Made by a program: the position numbers and the translations under genes. The notes under the pieces are model-generated. The model was not told where the DNA came from. It made no database searches and was given only the letters and a program-made list of their open reading frames with translations. From Nocardia elegans NBRC 108235 (GTDB taxonomy: Bacteria; Actinomycetota; Actinomycetes; Mycobacteriales; Mycobacteriaceae), in NCBI RefSeq assembly GCF_001612845.1, contig NZ_BDBF01000013.1:62001-126000 (forward strand): a stretch of 64,000 bases of DNA, in the 5' to 3' direction. Shown here piece after piece: positions 35,077-45,058 of this stretch. Position 1 is the stretch's first letter, and each line of letters begins with the position of its first letter.

Positions 35077-35816
35077 GACGCGAATTTCAACAGCAGCCCG
35101 GCGAATTCACGCGGCATGGTGATCATGCAGTCGTGCCCGGTCGGCAGGATCTCGAGCCGTTCGGCGGGCAGGTCGGCCGGGGGAAGGGTCCGAGGCATAG
35201 CCGCGCGCATCGCCTTGAAGGCCTCGCCGCCCTCACTGCAGTGGATGTGGGTGACGGGAACGAGTGCCAGATCGTCCGGATTGCGCAGCGTCAGCGGCTG
35301 GTGGAACGTCTTCAGCGATTGGGCCGTCAGCATCGAGGCCACCCAGCTCAGGTCGGGTTCCTCGGTGACGCCGTTGATTCCGCTGTCACCCATCGGCTCG
35401 GTCGGCGGGGGCACGCGCCAGCCGTCTCCCACGGCGGCGGCCGCGGTGGTGAACGCCTCGACCATCTCCGGCATGATGTCGGCGACGGCTTCGCCGTCTC
35501 GTGGGACGAAGGTATCCACGTAGATCAGCTCGGCGATGCGGTCCGGGAACCGGTCCGCGAGCGCGGTGACGACGATCCCGGCATAGCTGTGGCCCACCAG
35601 GATCAACTCCCGCAGATCCTCGGCGACGATCAGCTCGGCGAGATCGTCGACGTGGGTGTCGAGTCCCACGTCGGGGGTGAGCTCGTCGGCGCGTTCGCCC
35701 ATACCGGCGAGTGAGGGCGCGAAGACACGGTGGCCGGCCGCGGTGAGCAGCGGGGTCACCCGCTGCCAAGCCCAGCCGCCGTGAAACGCGCCGTGAACGA
35801 GGAGATAGGTCGACAC
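35055..35816 (-). CDS. Alpha/beta hydrolase (salicylate-esterase/hydroxynitrile-lyase type)
   Basis: A 253-residue hydrolase of the short, lid-type subfamily: LVHGAFHGGWAWQRV, nucleophile elbow GHSYAG, and catalytic His in LPTGHDCMITMPREF. AGGAGG lies before the GTG at 35816. It is 25 bp behind the FAD-monooxygenase gene, so it is the last gene of the KS operon. In aromatic polyketide pathways such hydrolases may release or cleave late intermediates; here the role is inferred. Confidence 0.85.
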   Translation of the reverse strand: MSTYLLVHGAFHGGWAWQRVTPLLTAAGHRVFAPSLAGMGERADELTPDVGLDTHVDDLAELIVAEDLRELILVGHSYAGIVVTALADRFPDRIAELIYVDTFVPRDGEAVADIMPEMVEAFTTAAAAVGDGWRVPPPTEPMGDSGINGVTEEPDLSWVASMLTAQSLKTFHQPLTLRNPDDLALVPVTHIHCSEGGEAFKAMRAAMPRTLPPADLPAERLEILPTGHDCMITMPREFAGLLLKFASQPSPAS

Positions 35817-35841
35817 GACAGGTCCTCCTGGGTGTGGGGAA

Positions 35842-37122
35842 TCAGGTACTGGAAACGAGCTGGTCGCCGTGTGCGGGCGGGACGTGCTCGGGCCGGATCC
35901 CGAGGCCGATCACCCGTGCCACCACGTGCGAGAGTCCGGGGAAGCGACGCAGCAGCCGGGCCAGCAGCGGCTTGTCGGTGGTGGGTCCTCCGGCGTTCGG
36001 ATACAGGTCGGCGAGTAGCCGCAATTGCGCGAATTGCACCACCCGCATGGGGAATTCGCGGCGACGCTGCACCGATCGCAACTGCGCGAGACTCGGCACA
36101 CCGCCCGCGGCCAGTGTGGGCGCCAGCAGCCGCGCGGCGGCGACGGCGTCCTGGACCGCGAGGTTGATACCGACACCGCCCGCCGGCGACATCGCGTGCG
36201 CGGCATCACCGATCGCCAGTAGACCGGGCCGGCACCAGTGCCGCAGCCGGTCCACCCGCACATCGAGCGGCTTCACATCGTCCCAGTCGCGGATCGCGGC
36301 CTCGAGCCCCGGCGCCAGCACCGGATAGATGGCCGCGAGCTGCGCCCGGAACCCGGGCAGCCCACCGGCTCGGATCGCCTCGAATCCGCCCTTGGGGATC
36401 ATGTAGGCGACCTGCAGGTAGTCGCCGCGATCGATGCAGACGATGAAGAAGCCCTTGCCGCTGCGAACCGTCGGCAGGCTCTCGCCCGCGGGTTTGCCCA
36501 CCCGGAACCACAACACGTCCATCGGTGCCCGGCTCGCCGCCACCGCGAGCGCGCCGCTGGTGCGCACCAGCGAATTGCGTCCGTCGGCGGCGATCACGAG
36601 ATGGGCCCGCACCTCGAGCGGACCGTCCGGGGTGGCAGCGCGCACGCCGGTGACGGTGCCACCGGACTCGCGCAGTTCGGTGACCTCCGCCCGCTGCAGC
36701 AGACGGAATCCCGGATACCGGCGACCGGTTTCGGCGAGGAAGTTCAATACGTCCCATTGCGGCATGAACGCCACGAACGGAAACCGGCCGGGAAGCCGGC
36801 GGAAGTCGGCGAACACGACCGGCCCCATCGCGGTCGCCATCGGCAGCTGCGGCGCCCGCACATGCGGCAGCCGGAGAAACTCCTCGGCTAGTCCGAGTTC
36901 GTCCATCACCGTCAGCGTCGACGGATGCACCGTGTCACCGCGGAAGTCGCGCAGGAAGTCCGGATGTTTCTCCAGCACGAGAACTTTCGCTCCGGCCCGG
37001 GCCAGCAGCACACCGGTGACCAGTCCCGCCGGTCCGCCGCCGACCACACACACATCCACGGTCTCGGCCGTGCCCGTTTCCCGCTCGGCTGTGCCGACCT
37101 CTCGCTCGCTGCGCTCGCTCAT
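35842..37122 (-). CDS. FAD-dependent aromatic monooxygenase (PHBH-type)
   Basis: A 426-residue class A flavin monooxygenase. The N-terminal dinucleotide motif is VVGGGPAGLVTG, the middle motif is LVIAADGRNSLVR, and the second FAD motif is LLAIGDAAHAMSPAGGVGIN. Residues 1-22 form a charged Glu/Arg/Thr-rich leader not normal for the family, perhaps a start set too early by the ATGA overlap with the upstream gene. It should hydroxylate the polycyclic aromatic intermediate using NAD(P)H and O2. It overlaps the MBL gene by 4 bp. Confidence 0.9.
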   Translation of the reverse strand: MSERSEREVGTAERETGTAETVDVCVVGGGPAGLVTGVLLARAGAKVLVLEKHPDFLRDFRGDTVHPSTLTVMDELGLAEEFLRLPHVRAPQLPMATAMGPVVFADFRRLPGRFPFVAFMPQWDVLNFLAETGRRYPGFRLLQRAEVTELRESGGTVTGVRAATPDGPLEVRAHLVIAADGRNSLVRTSGALAVAASRAPMDVLWFRVGKPAGESLPTVRSGKGFFIVCIDRGDYLQVAYMIPKGGFEAIRAGGLPGFRAQLAAIYPVLAPGLEAAIRDWDDVKPLDVRVDRLRHWCRPGLLAIGDAAHAMSPAGGVGINLAVQDAVAAARLLAPTLAAGGVPSLAQLRSVQRRREFPMRVVQFAQLRLLADLYPNAGGPTTDKPLLARLLRRFPGLSHVVARVIGLGIRPEHVPPAHGDQLVSST

Positions 37123-38051
37123 GCCAGGCACGCCGGTAGTCGGCCGTCGTTGTAGCCGACCATCTCGTCGAAGATGGCGAGCACGTCCAGCGGCGCCCCC
37201 GGCGCCGCGCCGTCGGCCTCGGCATATGCGCGATGCAGATTGCCGACCACCCGTTCGGCATCCACCAGATCGGCGAACTCGCCGGGATCGGCCTCGAGGG
37301 CGATGCCGAGCGGAGTCAGCCCCAATGCCCGGCCGTCGAGCGCCAACCTGATGATCCACTCCAGGTACCGGATCGTCTGATCGAAGATCTCCGGTCCGGT
37401 GACCGGACCATGACCCGCCACAACGGTTTCCGCGCCCAGCCCGGCCAGCGTCCGGACCGCGGCGAGGGTGCCCTCGACCGAACCGAACAAGCAGAACGGT
37501 GCCGCGCCCGACATCACCAGATCCCCGGCGAACAGCACCTTCTCCGCGGGCAGCCACGCCACCACGTCGTTGGTGGTGTGCGCCGCCGGACCCGGATGGA
37601 TCAGCTCGACCCGCCGGTCGCCGACGTGGAGGGTCAGCCGGTCGGAGAAGGTGACGGTGGGTGGCGTGACTCGCACGTCGCCCCACCGGACCTGCGGCCA
37701 CAACTGCGTCAGGGCCAGCCCGGTCTCGATCATCTCGGCGCGGATCCGGTCGTGTCCGATGAGCACCGCGGCGGGCCCGAACAGATGGTTGCCGAAGTTG
37801 TGGTCGCCGTGGTGATGGGTGTTGACCACGGTGCGCGCCGGCCCGCCGGCGACCCGATCCACGTGCTCGATCAGGCCGCGGGTGCGGTCCTCGGTGGCGA
37901 GCGTGTCGATCACCAGCGCACCGTCGGGCCCGGCGACGACGCCGGCGTTGCTGACGCACCAGCCGCCGTGGCCGTGGGTGTAGGCGAAGACACCCTCGGC
38001 CACCTCCTGCACCACCGGTTCGGCCAGGCGCGGACTTCCGGTCGCGGTCAT
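37119..38051 (-). CDS. Metallo-beta-lactamase-fold hydrolase, ActIV-like cyclase candidate
   Basis: A 310-residue MBL-fold protein. The zinc motif is NTHHHGDHNFGN, with later ligands in HPGPAAHT, FAGDLVM and VVAGHGPVTG. In the actinorhodin pathway ActIV is an MBL-fold second-ring cyclase/thioesterase; position between the aromatase/cyclase and the oxygenase makes the same role likely here. It overlaps both neighbours by 4 bp (ATGA), so the proteins are translationally coupled. Alternatives are a plain thioesterase or lactonase. Confidence 0.85.
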   Translation of the reverse strand: MTATGSPRLAEPVVQEVAEGVFAYTHGHGGWCVSNAGVVAGPDGALVIDTLATEDRTRGLIEHVDRVAGGPARTVVNTHHHGDHNFGNHLFGPAAVLIGHDRIRAEMIETGLALTQLWPQVRWGDVRVTPPTVTFSDRLTLHVGDRRVELIHPGPAAHTTNDVVAWLPAEKVLFAGDLVMSGAAPFCLFGSVEGTLAAVRTLAGLGAETVVAGHGPVTGPEIFDQTIRYLEWIIRLALDGRALGLTPLGIALEADPGEFADLVDAERVVGNLHRAYAEADGAAPGAPLDVLAIFDEMVGYNDGRLPACLA

Positions 38052-38998
38052 GACGGGGTTTTCGCGGATTCGGCGTGGCGGGCCGCGATGTATCGCACCG
38101 CGCACAGCAGGGTGTTGCGGCTGTTGGTGCCGAGGGCCTCGCCGAGATAGGCGCGCGCCTCGGCGAGTCCGGTTCCGGGGCCGAGGATTTCGCGCGCGGC
38201 GGCGGGGTTGATCGCCACCGTGTGGCGGGCGGTGACCACCACGCCGGCGGGATCGTCGGCGAATTCCCAGGCGCCACTGTGCCCGAACAGCATCGCGGGT
38301 GGCAGCTGCTGTTTGTAGTCGATGCGCTCGGCCGGGACACAGATCCGGATCGACCGGGTGGTGTGCGGGATCCCGCCTTCGGTGACGGTGTCCATCTCCA
38401 TCAGCTGCACCCCGTCGGCGTCCTCGGTGAGGTCCACCCGGCCGACGTGCGGAACGTGCTCGGGCCAGCGGTCGCTGTGATAGACGAAGTCGTAGAGCTC
38501 GGCTGCCGTCGCGTCCAGGGTCACGCGATCTTCGAAGGTGACGATGATGTCGTCGACCGGATGCCCCAGCTCGGCGATCCGAGCCAGCGCCGCCAGCTCG
38601 GCCACGCTGTTGCGGTCGACCGCGCCGGTGATCACGTCCGGATCCACACCGTCGGCCACGGTGAAGTGGTGATCGAGTGTGACAGTCGTTGTGCGCGGAC
38701 CGGTTTCGTGGAACGTCCACTGCCCGCCCATGGAGGCGATCGGCGCCCGGCTGCGTTCCTGCTCGAAGGTGATGCGCCGCCCGGCGGGGTCCAGGGTCCG
38801 GCGCGAGGTCCAGTCGGTGACCTGCCCGTTCACCGTCGCCCACAGCCGGAACCGTTCCTCGTCGGCGCCGCGGTGCAGATGCCGCACCAGCACACTGGGT
38901 TCGAAGATCACCGGCCAGCGCCCGACGTCGGCGACCAGCCCGTAGACCTCGTCCGCGGGCGCCTCGACGACACGGGTGTGAGTCGTGCGGATGGTCAT
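38048..38998 (-). CDS. Di-domain polyketide aromatase/cyclase
   Basis: A 316-residue protein built of two SRPBCC (helix-grip) domains, about 1-150 and 155-316. The first begins RTTHTRVVEAPADEVYGLVADV, seen here as separate strands, and the second begins EDRVTLDATAAELYDFVYHS. Di-domain ARO/CYC enzymes act on C9-reduced chains and catalyse first-ring cyclisation and aromatisation. Presence of the ketoreductase agrees with this type. It overlaps the ACP gene and the MBL gene by 4 bp each. Confidence 0.92.
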   Translation of the reverse strand: MTIRTTHTRVVEAPADEVYGLVADVGRWPVIFEPSVLVRHLHRGADEERFRLWATVNGQVTDWTSRRTLDPAGRRITFEQERSRAPIASMGGQWTFHETGPRTTTVTLDHHFTVADGVDPDVITGAVDRNSVAELAALARIAELGHPVDDIIVTFEDRVTLDATAAELYDFVYHSDRWPEHVPHVGRVDLTEDADGVQLMEMDTVTEGGIPHTTRSIRICVPAERIDYKQQLPPAMLFGHSGAWEFADDPAGVVVTARHTVAINPAAAREILGPGTGLAEARAYLGEALGTNSRNTLLCAVRYIAARHAESAKTPS

Positions 38999-39252
38999 GC
39001 CACACCCGCCAGCTGCTGGTTGACGATGTCGATCAGCTCCTGCGGAGTCTTGACGTCGATGAGCTGTTCCTCGGGGACCGTCACTCCGAACTCGCGCTGG
39101 ATACGCGAGGCGGTTTCGATCAGGGCCAGCGAGTCGTAGCCGAGTTCCTCGAACTCGACCTCGGCGATGTCACCGGCGAGTTCGGGGGCGTCCTCGTCGC
39201 CGCCGGCGCAGGCCACGAGGATTCGGCGCAGGGTGTCGATGGTGATGGTCAT
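38995..39252 (-). CDS. Type II PKS acyl carrier protein
   Basis: An 85-residue ACP. The phosphopantetheine site is LGYDSLAL with Ser41; LGYDSL is typical of type II PKS carriers rather than fatty-acid ACPs (LGADSL). Helix III is VTVPEEQLIDVKTPQELI. A phosphopantetheinyl transferase is not in the window, so activation depends on a gene elsewhere. It lies 52 bp behind the chain length factor gene. Confidence 0.93.
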   Translation of the reverse strand: MTITIDTLRRILVACAGGDEDAPELAGDIAEVEFEELGYDSLALIETASRIQREFGVTVPEEQLIDVKTPQELIDIVNQQLAGVA

Positions 39253-39304
39253 GATCTGCTCCTGAGTGCATTCGAAGGGATAGTGCGATTGCTGTGCTGC
39301 GGGG

Positions 39305-40519
39305 TCAGCGCGGGTGCGCGCGGACGACCACCGCGGAGTTGAATCCCCACCGGCCGCGCGCGAGCACCAATCCGGCGCCGAGGTCGGCCGAGCGCGGTTC
39401 GCCGCGGACCAGATCGATCCGGCATCCGTCGGCGAGTTCGGTGGTGGCCACGGTCGGCGGGATCACCGCGTCGCGCATGGCCAGCAGGCAGGTGACGATG
39501 TCGAGGGGGCCCGCGCCGGAGAACAGCCGCCCGGTGAGCGGTTTCGTGGCGGTCACCGGGACTCCGCCGGGACCGAAGACGGCGTCGAGGGCGGCCGCCT
39601 CGGCACGGTCGGCCTCGGGCACGCCGGCGGCGTCGGCGAAGACGACATCGATGTCGTCGCTGCGCAGTCCGGCATCGGCGAGTGCCAGTTCGATGGCCCG
39701 CTGCAGTCCCGGCGGGCGCGGCGAACCCGGCGGCGGATCGAAAGTCTGCGCGTAGCCGGCGATCTCGCCGTAACAGTCGGGCACGCCCCGGGCCTGGGCC
39801 GCCGTGGCATCCTCGAGGACCAGCATGGCTCCGCCTTCGCCCGGCACGTTGCCCGCCGCCTGCGCGTCGAACGGCAGATAGGCGCGCGCGGGATCGGTTG
39901 CGGTACTGACCGTTCCGGCCGCGATGTGGGAAACCCAGCCCCACGGGTCGAGCGCCGAATCGACGCCACCGGTCACAACCAGGGGTGTGCCGCGGCGCAC
40001 GGTGCGCCGGGCGTGGCCGACCGCGTCCAGGCCGCCGGCCTGATCGGCGACCAGCGCACTGCTCGGTCCCCGCATGCCGTGCCGGATCGAGATCTGGCCG
40101 GTGTTCACCGCGTAGAACCAGGCGAACGATTCGTACACGCTCACGTGCTCGGAGCCGCGCGACCACAGTTTGTTGAACTCGCGGTGGGTGAATTCGAAAC
40201 CGCCGGAAGCGTTTCCGGTGACCACGCCCATGCCGTAGTCGGTGAGTGCGGTGGGGTCGACCTTCGCGTCGTCGAGTGCCCACTGGGCGGCCACCAGTGC
40301 CATCCGGGTGGAGACGTCGGTCTGCGGCAGCAACCGGCTCGGCAGGTATTTGCCGGCGTCGAACTCGGCCACCTGGCCGGCGAGTGTCGCGCCGAACCCG
40401 GTGGTGTCGAAGCGGGTCAGCGGTGCGATCGCCCCGCGGCCCGCGAGCACGGCGTCCCAGAAGTGGTCCAGGCCCAGCCCGTTGGGCGCTACCACGCCCA
40501 TTCCCGTCACGACGCTCAT
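39305..40519 (-). CDS. Chain length factor (ketosynthase beta)
   Basis: A 404-residue KS-beta. The catalytic cysteine is replaced by Gln160 in [16 protein letters not shown], the hallmark of a chain length factor, which decarboxylates malonyl-ACP for priming and sets chain length with KS-alpha. [11 protein letters not shown] and the C-terminal [12 protein letters not shown] are standard. Chain length cannot be fixed without structural alignment of the tunnel gate residues. It overlaps the KS-alpha gene by 4 bp (ATGA). Confidence 0.94.
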   Translation of the reverse strand: MSVVTGMGVVAPNGLGLDHFWDAVLAGRGAIAPLTRFDTTGFGATLAGQVAEFDAGKYLPSRLLPQTDVSTRMALVAAQWALDDAKVDPTALTDYGMGVVTGNASGGFEFTHREFNKLWSRGSEHVSVYESFAWFYAVNTGQISIRHGMRGPSSALVADQAGGLDAVGHARRTVRRGTPLVVTGGVDSALDPWGWVSHIAAGTVSTATDPARAYLPFDAQAAGNVPGEGGAMLVLEDATAAQARGVPDCYGEIAGYAQTFDPPPGSPRPPGLQRAIELALADAGLRSDDIDVVFADAAGVPEADRAEAAALDAVFGPGGVPVTATKPLTGRLFSGAGPLDIVTCLLAMRDAVIPPTVATTELADGCRIDLVRGEPRSADLGAGLVLARGRWGFNSAVVVRAHPR

Positions 40520-41784
40520 GCCGGCACCCCCTGCGGGCGGCGCAGCACCATCGCGCTCTGGAAGCCGCCGAAGCCGCTGCCGACGCTCAGTACCGTGTCG
40601 ATGCGGTGGTCGCGGGCCGTGAGCGGGACGTAGTCGAGATCGCATTCCGGATCCGGCTCGTGCAGATTGGCCGTCGGCGGCACCACCTGGTGCTGCAGCG
40701 CGAGCAGGCAGGCCGCGATCTCCACCGAGCCGATCGCGCCCAGCGAATGCCCCACCATCGATTTGATCGAGCTCATGGGCGTGCGGTAGGCGTGCTCGCC
40801 GAGACTGCGCTTCACCGCGGCGGTTTCGTGGCGATCGTTCTGGCGGGTGCCCGAGCCGTGCGCGTTGACGTAGTCGACGGCGGTGGGATCGACCCGCGAT
40901 TCGTCGAGAGCCACCCGGATCGCCTCGGCCATCTCGCGGCCGTCGGCCTTGAGGCCGGTCATGTGGTAGGCGTTGCAGCGCGTCGCGTAGCCGGTGATCT
41001 CGGCGTAGATGTGCGCGCCGCGGCGGCGGGCGCTGTCGTACTCCTCGAGCACGAACATCGCCGCGCCTTCGGCGAGGACGAATCCGTTGCGCGAGTTGTC
41101 GAACGGGCGCGAAGCGTGCTCGGCATCGTCGTTGCGAGGGGTTGTCGCCTTGATCGCGTCGAAGCAGGCCACCACGATCGGTGTGATCGGGGTATCGGCG
41201 GCGCCGGCCAGCACCACGTCGGCGGAGCCCTCACGGATCAATTGCACCGCGTGCCCGACCGAGTCGAGCCCGGAGGTGCACCCGTTGGACACCATGGCGA
41301 CGGGCCCCTCGGCGCCCACACTCCACGCCACCTCGGCCGGCATCACACTCGGCACCATGTAGTCGAACATGTAGGGCGAGACGTGCTTCTCGTCGACGAC
41401 CCAGTTGCGGCCGGAGTCCGACAACACCAGATATTCCTGCTCCAGGCTCGTCGCGGCGGCCACGGCACTGCCGAGGCTGACGCCGACGCGCTGCGGATCG
41501 AGCGCGTCGACGGTGAGGCCGCTGTCGGCGACCGCTTCCCGGGCACACACCACCGCGAACTGCGCGGCGCGGTCCATGCGGCGAATCTCCCTGGGTGACA
41601 ATCCTTCCCGGGCCGCGTCGAAATCGGCTTCGCCGGCCACCTGCGACCGGTAGGGCGAGGCGTCGAAGAAGCTGATCCGGCGGGTGGCGGTGCGCCCCTC
41701 CGAGAGCAACTTCCAGAATTCGTCCTTGCCGTTACCACCGGGCGCACGTACTCCGAGCCCGGTCACGACGACACGACGGTTCAT
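40516..41784 (-). CDS. Type II PKS ketosynthase alpha
   Basis: A 422-residue KS-alpha. The catalytic triad is Cys169 ([10 protein letters not shown]), His309 (NAHGSGT) and His346 (KSMVGHS). The N-terminus [22 protein letters not shown] is typical of actinobacterial KS-alpha. It elongates the ACP-bound chain with malonyl units. It is the first gene of the seven-gene biosynthetic operon, and its promoter region (41785-41997) is shared with accDA. Confidence 0.95.
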   Translation of the reverse strand: MNRRVVVTGLGVRAPGGNGKDEFWKLLSEGRTATRRISFFDASPYRSQVAGEADFDAAREGLSPREIRRMDRAAQFAVVCAREAVADSGLTVDALDPQRVGVSLGSAVAAATSLEQEYLVLSDSGRNWVVDEKHVSPYMFDYMVPSVMPAEVAWSVGAEGPVAMVSNGCTSGLDSVGHAVQLIREGSADVVLAGAADTPITPIVVACFDAIKATTPRNDDAEHASRPFDNSRNGFVLAEGAAMFVLEEYDSARRRGAHIYAEITGYATRCNAYHMTGLKADGREMAEAIRVALDESRVDPTAVDYVNAHGSGTRQNDRHETAAVKRSLGEHAYRTPMSSIKSMVGHSLGAIGSVEIAACLLALQHQVVPPTANLHEPDPECDLDYVPLTARDHRIDTVLSVGSGFGGFQSAMVLRRPQGVPA

Positions 41785-41893
41785 AACGAACCTCCGAATG
41801 CATTGGCGTACACAGCTGTTGTCCCTTCTCGCCGAAGAGTCCCGAAAGTCCCCGAGATCACGATCAGGGTGAAGCGGGCCGCTCTAGCCCCGC

Positions 41894-41924
41894 TCGAGCA
41901 GCGCGATCGAGCTGTCCTCGAGGG
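41894..41924. promoter_or_regulatory. Candidate SARP-binding repeats between KS and accDA
   Basis: TCGAG appears at 41894, 41907 and 41918; the last two are 11 bp apart, matching the spacing at 32285/32296. The array lies in the 213-bp divergent promoter region of the KS and accDA genes, 74 bp before the accDA start. A SARP gene is in the cluster. Binding is inferred. Confidence 0.6.
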
Positions 41925-41997
41925 CGCCGCGCGAACCTGGGCACACCGGACGCTGCGGTCCGGCTGACCGTGGCCGATCGAGCACAGGAGACACCCC

Positions 41998-43674
41998 GTG
42001 AAGACGCCGCCAAGCTCCCACACCGCGGACTGGGTACTGTGCCCGGGCTGCCGGATTCCGCTGTATCGCAAGCGTTTCGAGCGAGACCTGGGCGTGTGCG
42101 GCGAATGCGGCCGGCATACCGCCCTGTCCGCCGAGCAGCGATTGCGCCAGCTGGCCGACGAGGGCCGGTTCGAGCCGCTGCCGATCGCCGGCACCGAGGA
42201 CGACCCGCTGAACTTCCACGACGTCGTGCCGTATGCCGATCGGCTGGCCGGCGCGCGGGCGCGCACGGGACTACACGACGCGGTCGTGTGCGCGACCGCC
42301 CGCATCGAGGGCTCCGCGGTCGTGATCGTCGCCATGGACTTCCGCTTCCTCGGCGGCAGCCTGGGCACCGCGGTGGGGGAGATGATCACCGTGGCGGCGG
42401 AATACGCTCTGACCGAACGCATCCCGCTGCTGCTGGTCACCGCTTCCGGCGGCGCCCGCATGCAGGAGGGGCCGCTGTCGCTGATGCAGATGGCCAAGAC
42501 CAGCGCGGCGCTCGAGCAGCTCGATCGCGCGGGCATCCTCACCGTCAGCCTGATCACCGATCCGACCTACGGCGGTGTCGCCGCCTCGTTCGCGACGCTG
42601 ACCGACGTACTGATCGCCGAACCCGGCGCCCGGCTGGGTTTCGCCGGGCGCCGGGTGATCGAGCAGACGATCCGCCAGGAACTACCGCCGCAGTTCCAGA
42701 CCGCGGAATTCCTGCTCGAGCACGGCCTCATCGACATGATTGTGCCGCGGTCGAGCCTGCGCGCGACGCTGGGTTCGCTGCTGCGCATCGCGGGCCCGGT
42801 CGATCCCACCGGTGAACCGGGTGCGGCGGCCGGCATCGTCACCGATCCGCAGTCGCTGCCCGAGACCCAGGCGTGGGAGCAGGTCCACCGCGCGCGGCAG
42901 ATCACCCGGCCGACGGCGCTGGACTATGTGGCGCTAGCGTTCGACGGATTCCTCGAACTGCGTGGTGACCGCATCGGCGCCGACTGTCCGGCCGTCGTCG
43001 GCGGACCGGCCTGGCTCGGCGACCAGCCGGTGATGGTGATCGGCCAGCAGAAGGGGCACGATCCCAAGGAGCTCATGGCCCGCAACTTCGGCATGCCGAC
43101 GCCGCCGGGATATCGCAAGGCCGCCCGGCTCATGCGCCTGGCGGAAAAGCTCGGCCTGCCGGTCGTCACGCTCATCGACACGCCCGGCGCCTACCCGGGA
43201 GCGACCGCCGAGGAACAGGGCCAGGCCGTCGCCATCGCCGAGAACATCCGCCTGATGTCGGCCCTGCGCGTGCCGGTGATCAGTGTCGTGATCGGCGAGG
43301 GCGGCAGTGGCGGCGCGCTGGCGCTCGCGGTCGCCAACCGCGTGTTGATGCTGGCCGACTCGGTCTACTCGGTGATCAGCCCCGAAGGGTGTGCGGCCAT
43401 CGTGTGGAACGATCCGAGCGCCTCGGCCGAAGCCGCTGCGGCACTGCACATCACCGCTCGCGACTTGCTGCGGCTGGGCATCGTCGACGGTGTACTGCCC
43501 GAGCTCGGACACGACGAGGCCCTGGCGCCGCACGCGGCGGCCGAGCGGCTGCACCGCGCCCTGGCCGAAACGCTGCAAGCCTTGATCGGGCGCAGCGGTG
43601 AGGAACTGGCGGCGCAGCGGCGGGCCAGATTCCGTCGCTTCGGACTCCCCGTGGCCGCTCGCACGGCGGCCTGA
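41998..43674 (+). CDS. accDA: Acetyl-CoA carboxylase carboxyltransferase, fused beta-alpha subunits
   Basis: A 558-residue fusion. The N-terminal beta-like half (1-280) has a zinc ribbon with Cys15, Cys18, Cys34 and Cys37, and the crotonase motif SGGARMQEG. The C-terminal alpha-like half (about 300-555) has [27 protein letters not shown] and [10 protein letters not shown]. It transfers carboxyl from biotin to acetyl-CoA. GTG at 41998 follows GGAGACACC. Together with accC and accB in this cluster it forms a complete enzyme separate from the usual actinobacterial AccA/AccD-type complexes. Confidence 0.93.
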   Translation: MKTPPSSHTADWVLCPGCRIPLYRKRFERDLGVCGECGRHTALSAEQRLRQLADEGRFEPLPIAGTEDDPLNFHDVVPYADRLAGARARTGLHDAVVCATARIEGSAVVIVAMDFRFLGGSLGTAVGEMITVAAEYALTERIPLLLVTASGGARMQEGPLSLMQMAKTSAALEQLDRAGILTVSLITDPTYGGVAASFATLTDVLIAEPGARLGFAGRRVIEQTIRQELPPQFQTAEFLLEHGLIDMIVPRSSLRATLGSLLRIAGPVDPTGEPGAAAGIVTDPQSLPETQAWEQVHRARQITRPTALDYVALAFDGFLELRGDRIGADCPAVVGGPAWLGDQPVMVIGQQKGHDPKELMARNFGMPTPPGYRKAARLMRLAEKLGLPVVTLIDTPGAYPGATAEEQGQAVAIAENIRLMSALRVPVISVVIGEGGSGGALALAVANRVLMLADSVYSVISPEGCAAIVWNDPSASAEAAAALHITARDLLRLGIVDGVLPELGHDEALAPHAAAERLHRALAETLQALIGRSGEELAAQRRARFRRFGLPVAARTAA

Positions 43675-43688
43675 GAGGGGCGGCGCGA

Positions 43689-45047
43689 ATGTTCGACAAG
43701 ATTCTGATCGCCAACCGCGGCGAGATCGCCTTGCGGGTGGCCCGCACCTGCCGGGAAATGGGCGTGCGCACGGTGGCGGTCTATTCGGCGGCCGACCACG
43801 ATTCGGCGGTCGTGGATTTCGCCGACGAGGCCGTGCGGATCGGTCCGGCCGCGGCGAAACGCAGTTATCTCGACGCGGCCGCCATTCTGACGGCGGCTGA
43901 GATCACCGGCGCCGACGCCATCCATCCGGGTTACGGATTCCTTTCGGAATCACCGGATTTCGCCGATGCCTGCCGGGCCGCCGGGGTCACTCTGATCGGG
44001 CCGCCCGCGGATGTCATGGCCGAGCTGGGTGACAAACAGTCGGCACGCACGCTGATGGCCAAGGCCGGGTTGCCGCTGCTGCCGGGCAGTCTCGACGCTC
44101 TCGAATTCGACGAGGCGCAGGCTCTCGCCGATAGGATCGGGTATCCGGTGATCATCAAGGCCGTCGCGGGCGGCGGCGGGCGCGGGATGGCGGTGGTGCA
44201 CGACGGCGCCGATTTCGCCCGCGCCTACCGGGATACCCGGGCGACGGCCCGCATGCTCTTCGGCGACAGCCGGGTGTATGTCGAGCGGTATCTCGACCGC
44301 GCCCGGCATGTGGAGGTGCAGGTGCTGTGTGACACCTTCGGCGCGGGTGTCCATCTCGGCGAGCGGGATTGCTCGGTGCAGCGCAGGCACCAGAAGCTGG
44401 TGGAGGAGTCACCGGCGCCGCGGCTGCCGGAGGGGCTGGCCGCGCGGATCGGCCGATCCGCGGTCGACGGGGTGCTCGCGGCCGGATACACCGGAGCCGG
44501 CACCGTCGAATTCCTGCTCGACTCGGCCGGCAACTATTACTTCATGGAGGTGAATTGCCGCATTCAGGTCGAACATCCGGTCACCGAAATGGTCACCGGT
44601 ATCGATCTGGTCGCCGAGCAGATCAGGATCGCCGCCGGCGAACCGCTGGCATGGACGCAGGATCGCATTCAGCCGAAGGGCACCGCGATCGAATGCCGGA
44701 TCAATGCCGAGAATCCGGCGGCCGGATTCGTGCCGTCACCCGCCACGATTTCCGAATTCACCGCGCCCGGCGGTCCGTTCACCCGAGTCGACACACATAT
44801 CCGGGCGGGTTATTCGGTGCCGCCGAACTATGATTCGCTGCTCGCGAAAGTCATCGTGTGGGCGCCCGATCGCGATGCCGCGATAGCGCGGATGAATCGG
44901 GCGCTGACGGAATTCCGGGTCGAGGGCGAACGATTGTGCACCACTCGAGAATTTCTGCTGGACGTCCTCGATCAGCAGAAATTCCGAGCCGGTACCCATA
45001 CGACCGCCCTGGTGGAAGAAATGTTCGAGAGTACCGCCCCGGAATGA
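43689..45047 (+). CDS. accC: Biotin carboxylase
   Basis: A 452-residue ATP-grasp biotin carboxylase: FDKILIANRGEIALRVARTC at the N-terminus, glycine loop GGGGRGM (161-167), and active site FMEVNCRIQVEHPVTEMVTG with Glu287, Asn289 and Arg291. The canonical sequence is EMNTRIQVEH; Val and Cys replace Met and Thr here. It is a single-domain enzyme, not the fused alpha chain (BC plus BCCP) typical of actinobacterial acyl-CoA carboxylases. It starts 14 bp after accDA. Confidence 0.93.
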   Translation: MFDKILIANRGEIALRVARTCREMGVRTVAVYSAADHDSAVVDFADEAVRIGPAAAKRSYLDAAAILTAAEITGADAIHPGYGFLSESPDFADACRAAGVTLIGPPADVMAELGDKQSARTLMAKAGLPLLPGSLDALEFDEAQALADRIGYPVIIKAVAGGGGRGMAVVHDGADFARAYRDTRATARMLFGDSRVYVERYLDRARHVEVQVLCDTFGAGVHLGERDCSVQRRHQKLVEESPAPRLPEGLAARIGRSAVDGVLAAGYTGAGTVEFLLDSAGNYYFMEVNCRIQVEHPVTEMVTGIDLVAEQIRIAAGEPLAWTQDRIQPKGTAIECRINAENPAAGFVPSPATISEFTAPGGPFTRVDTHIRAGYSVPPNYDSLLAKVIVWAPDRDAAIARMNRALTEFRVEGERLCTTREFLLDVLDQQKFRAGTHTTALVEEMFESTAPE

Positions 45048-45058
45048 GAGCGGCCGGA

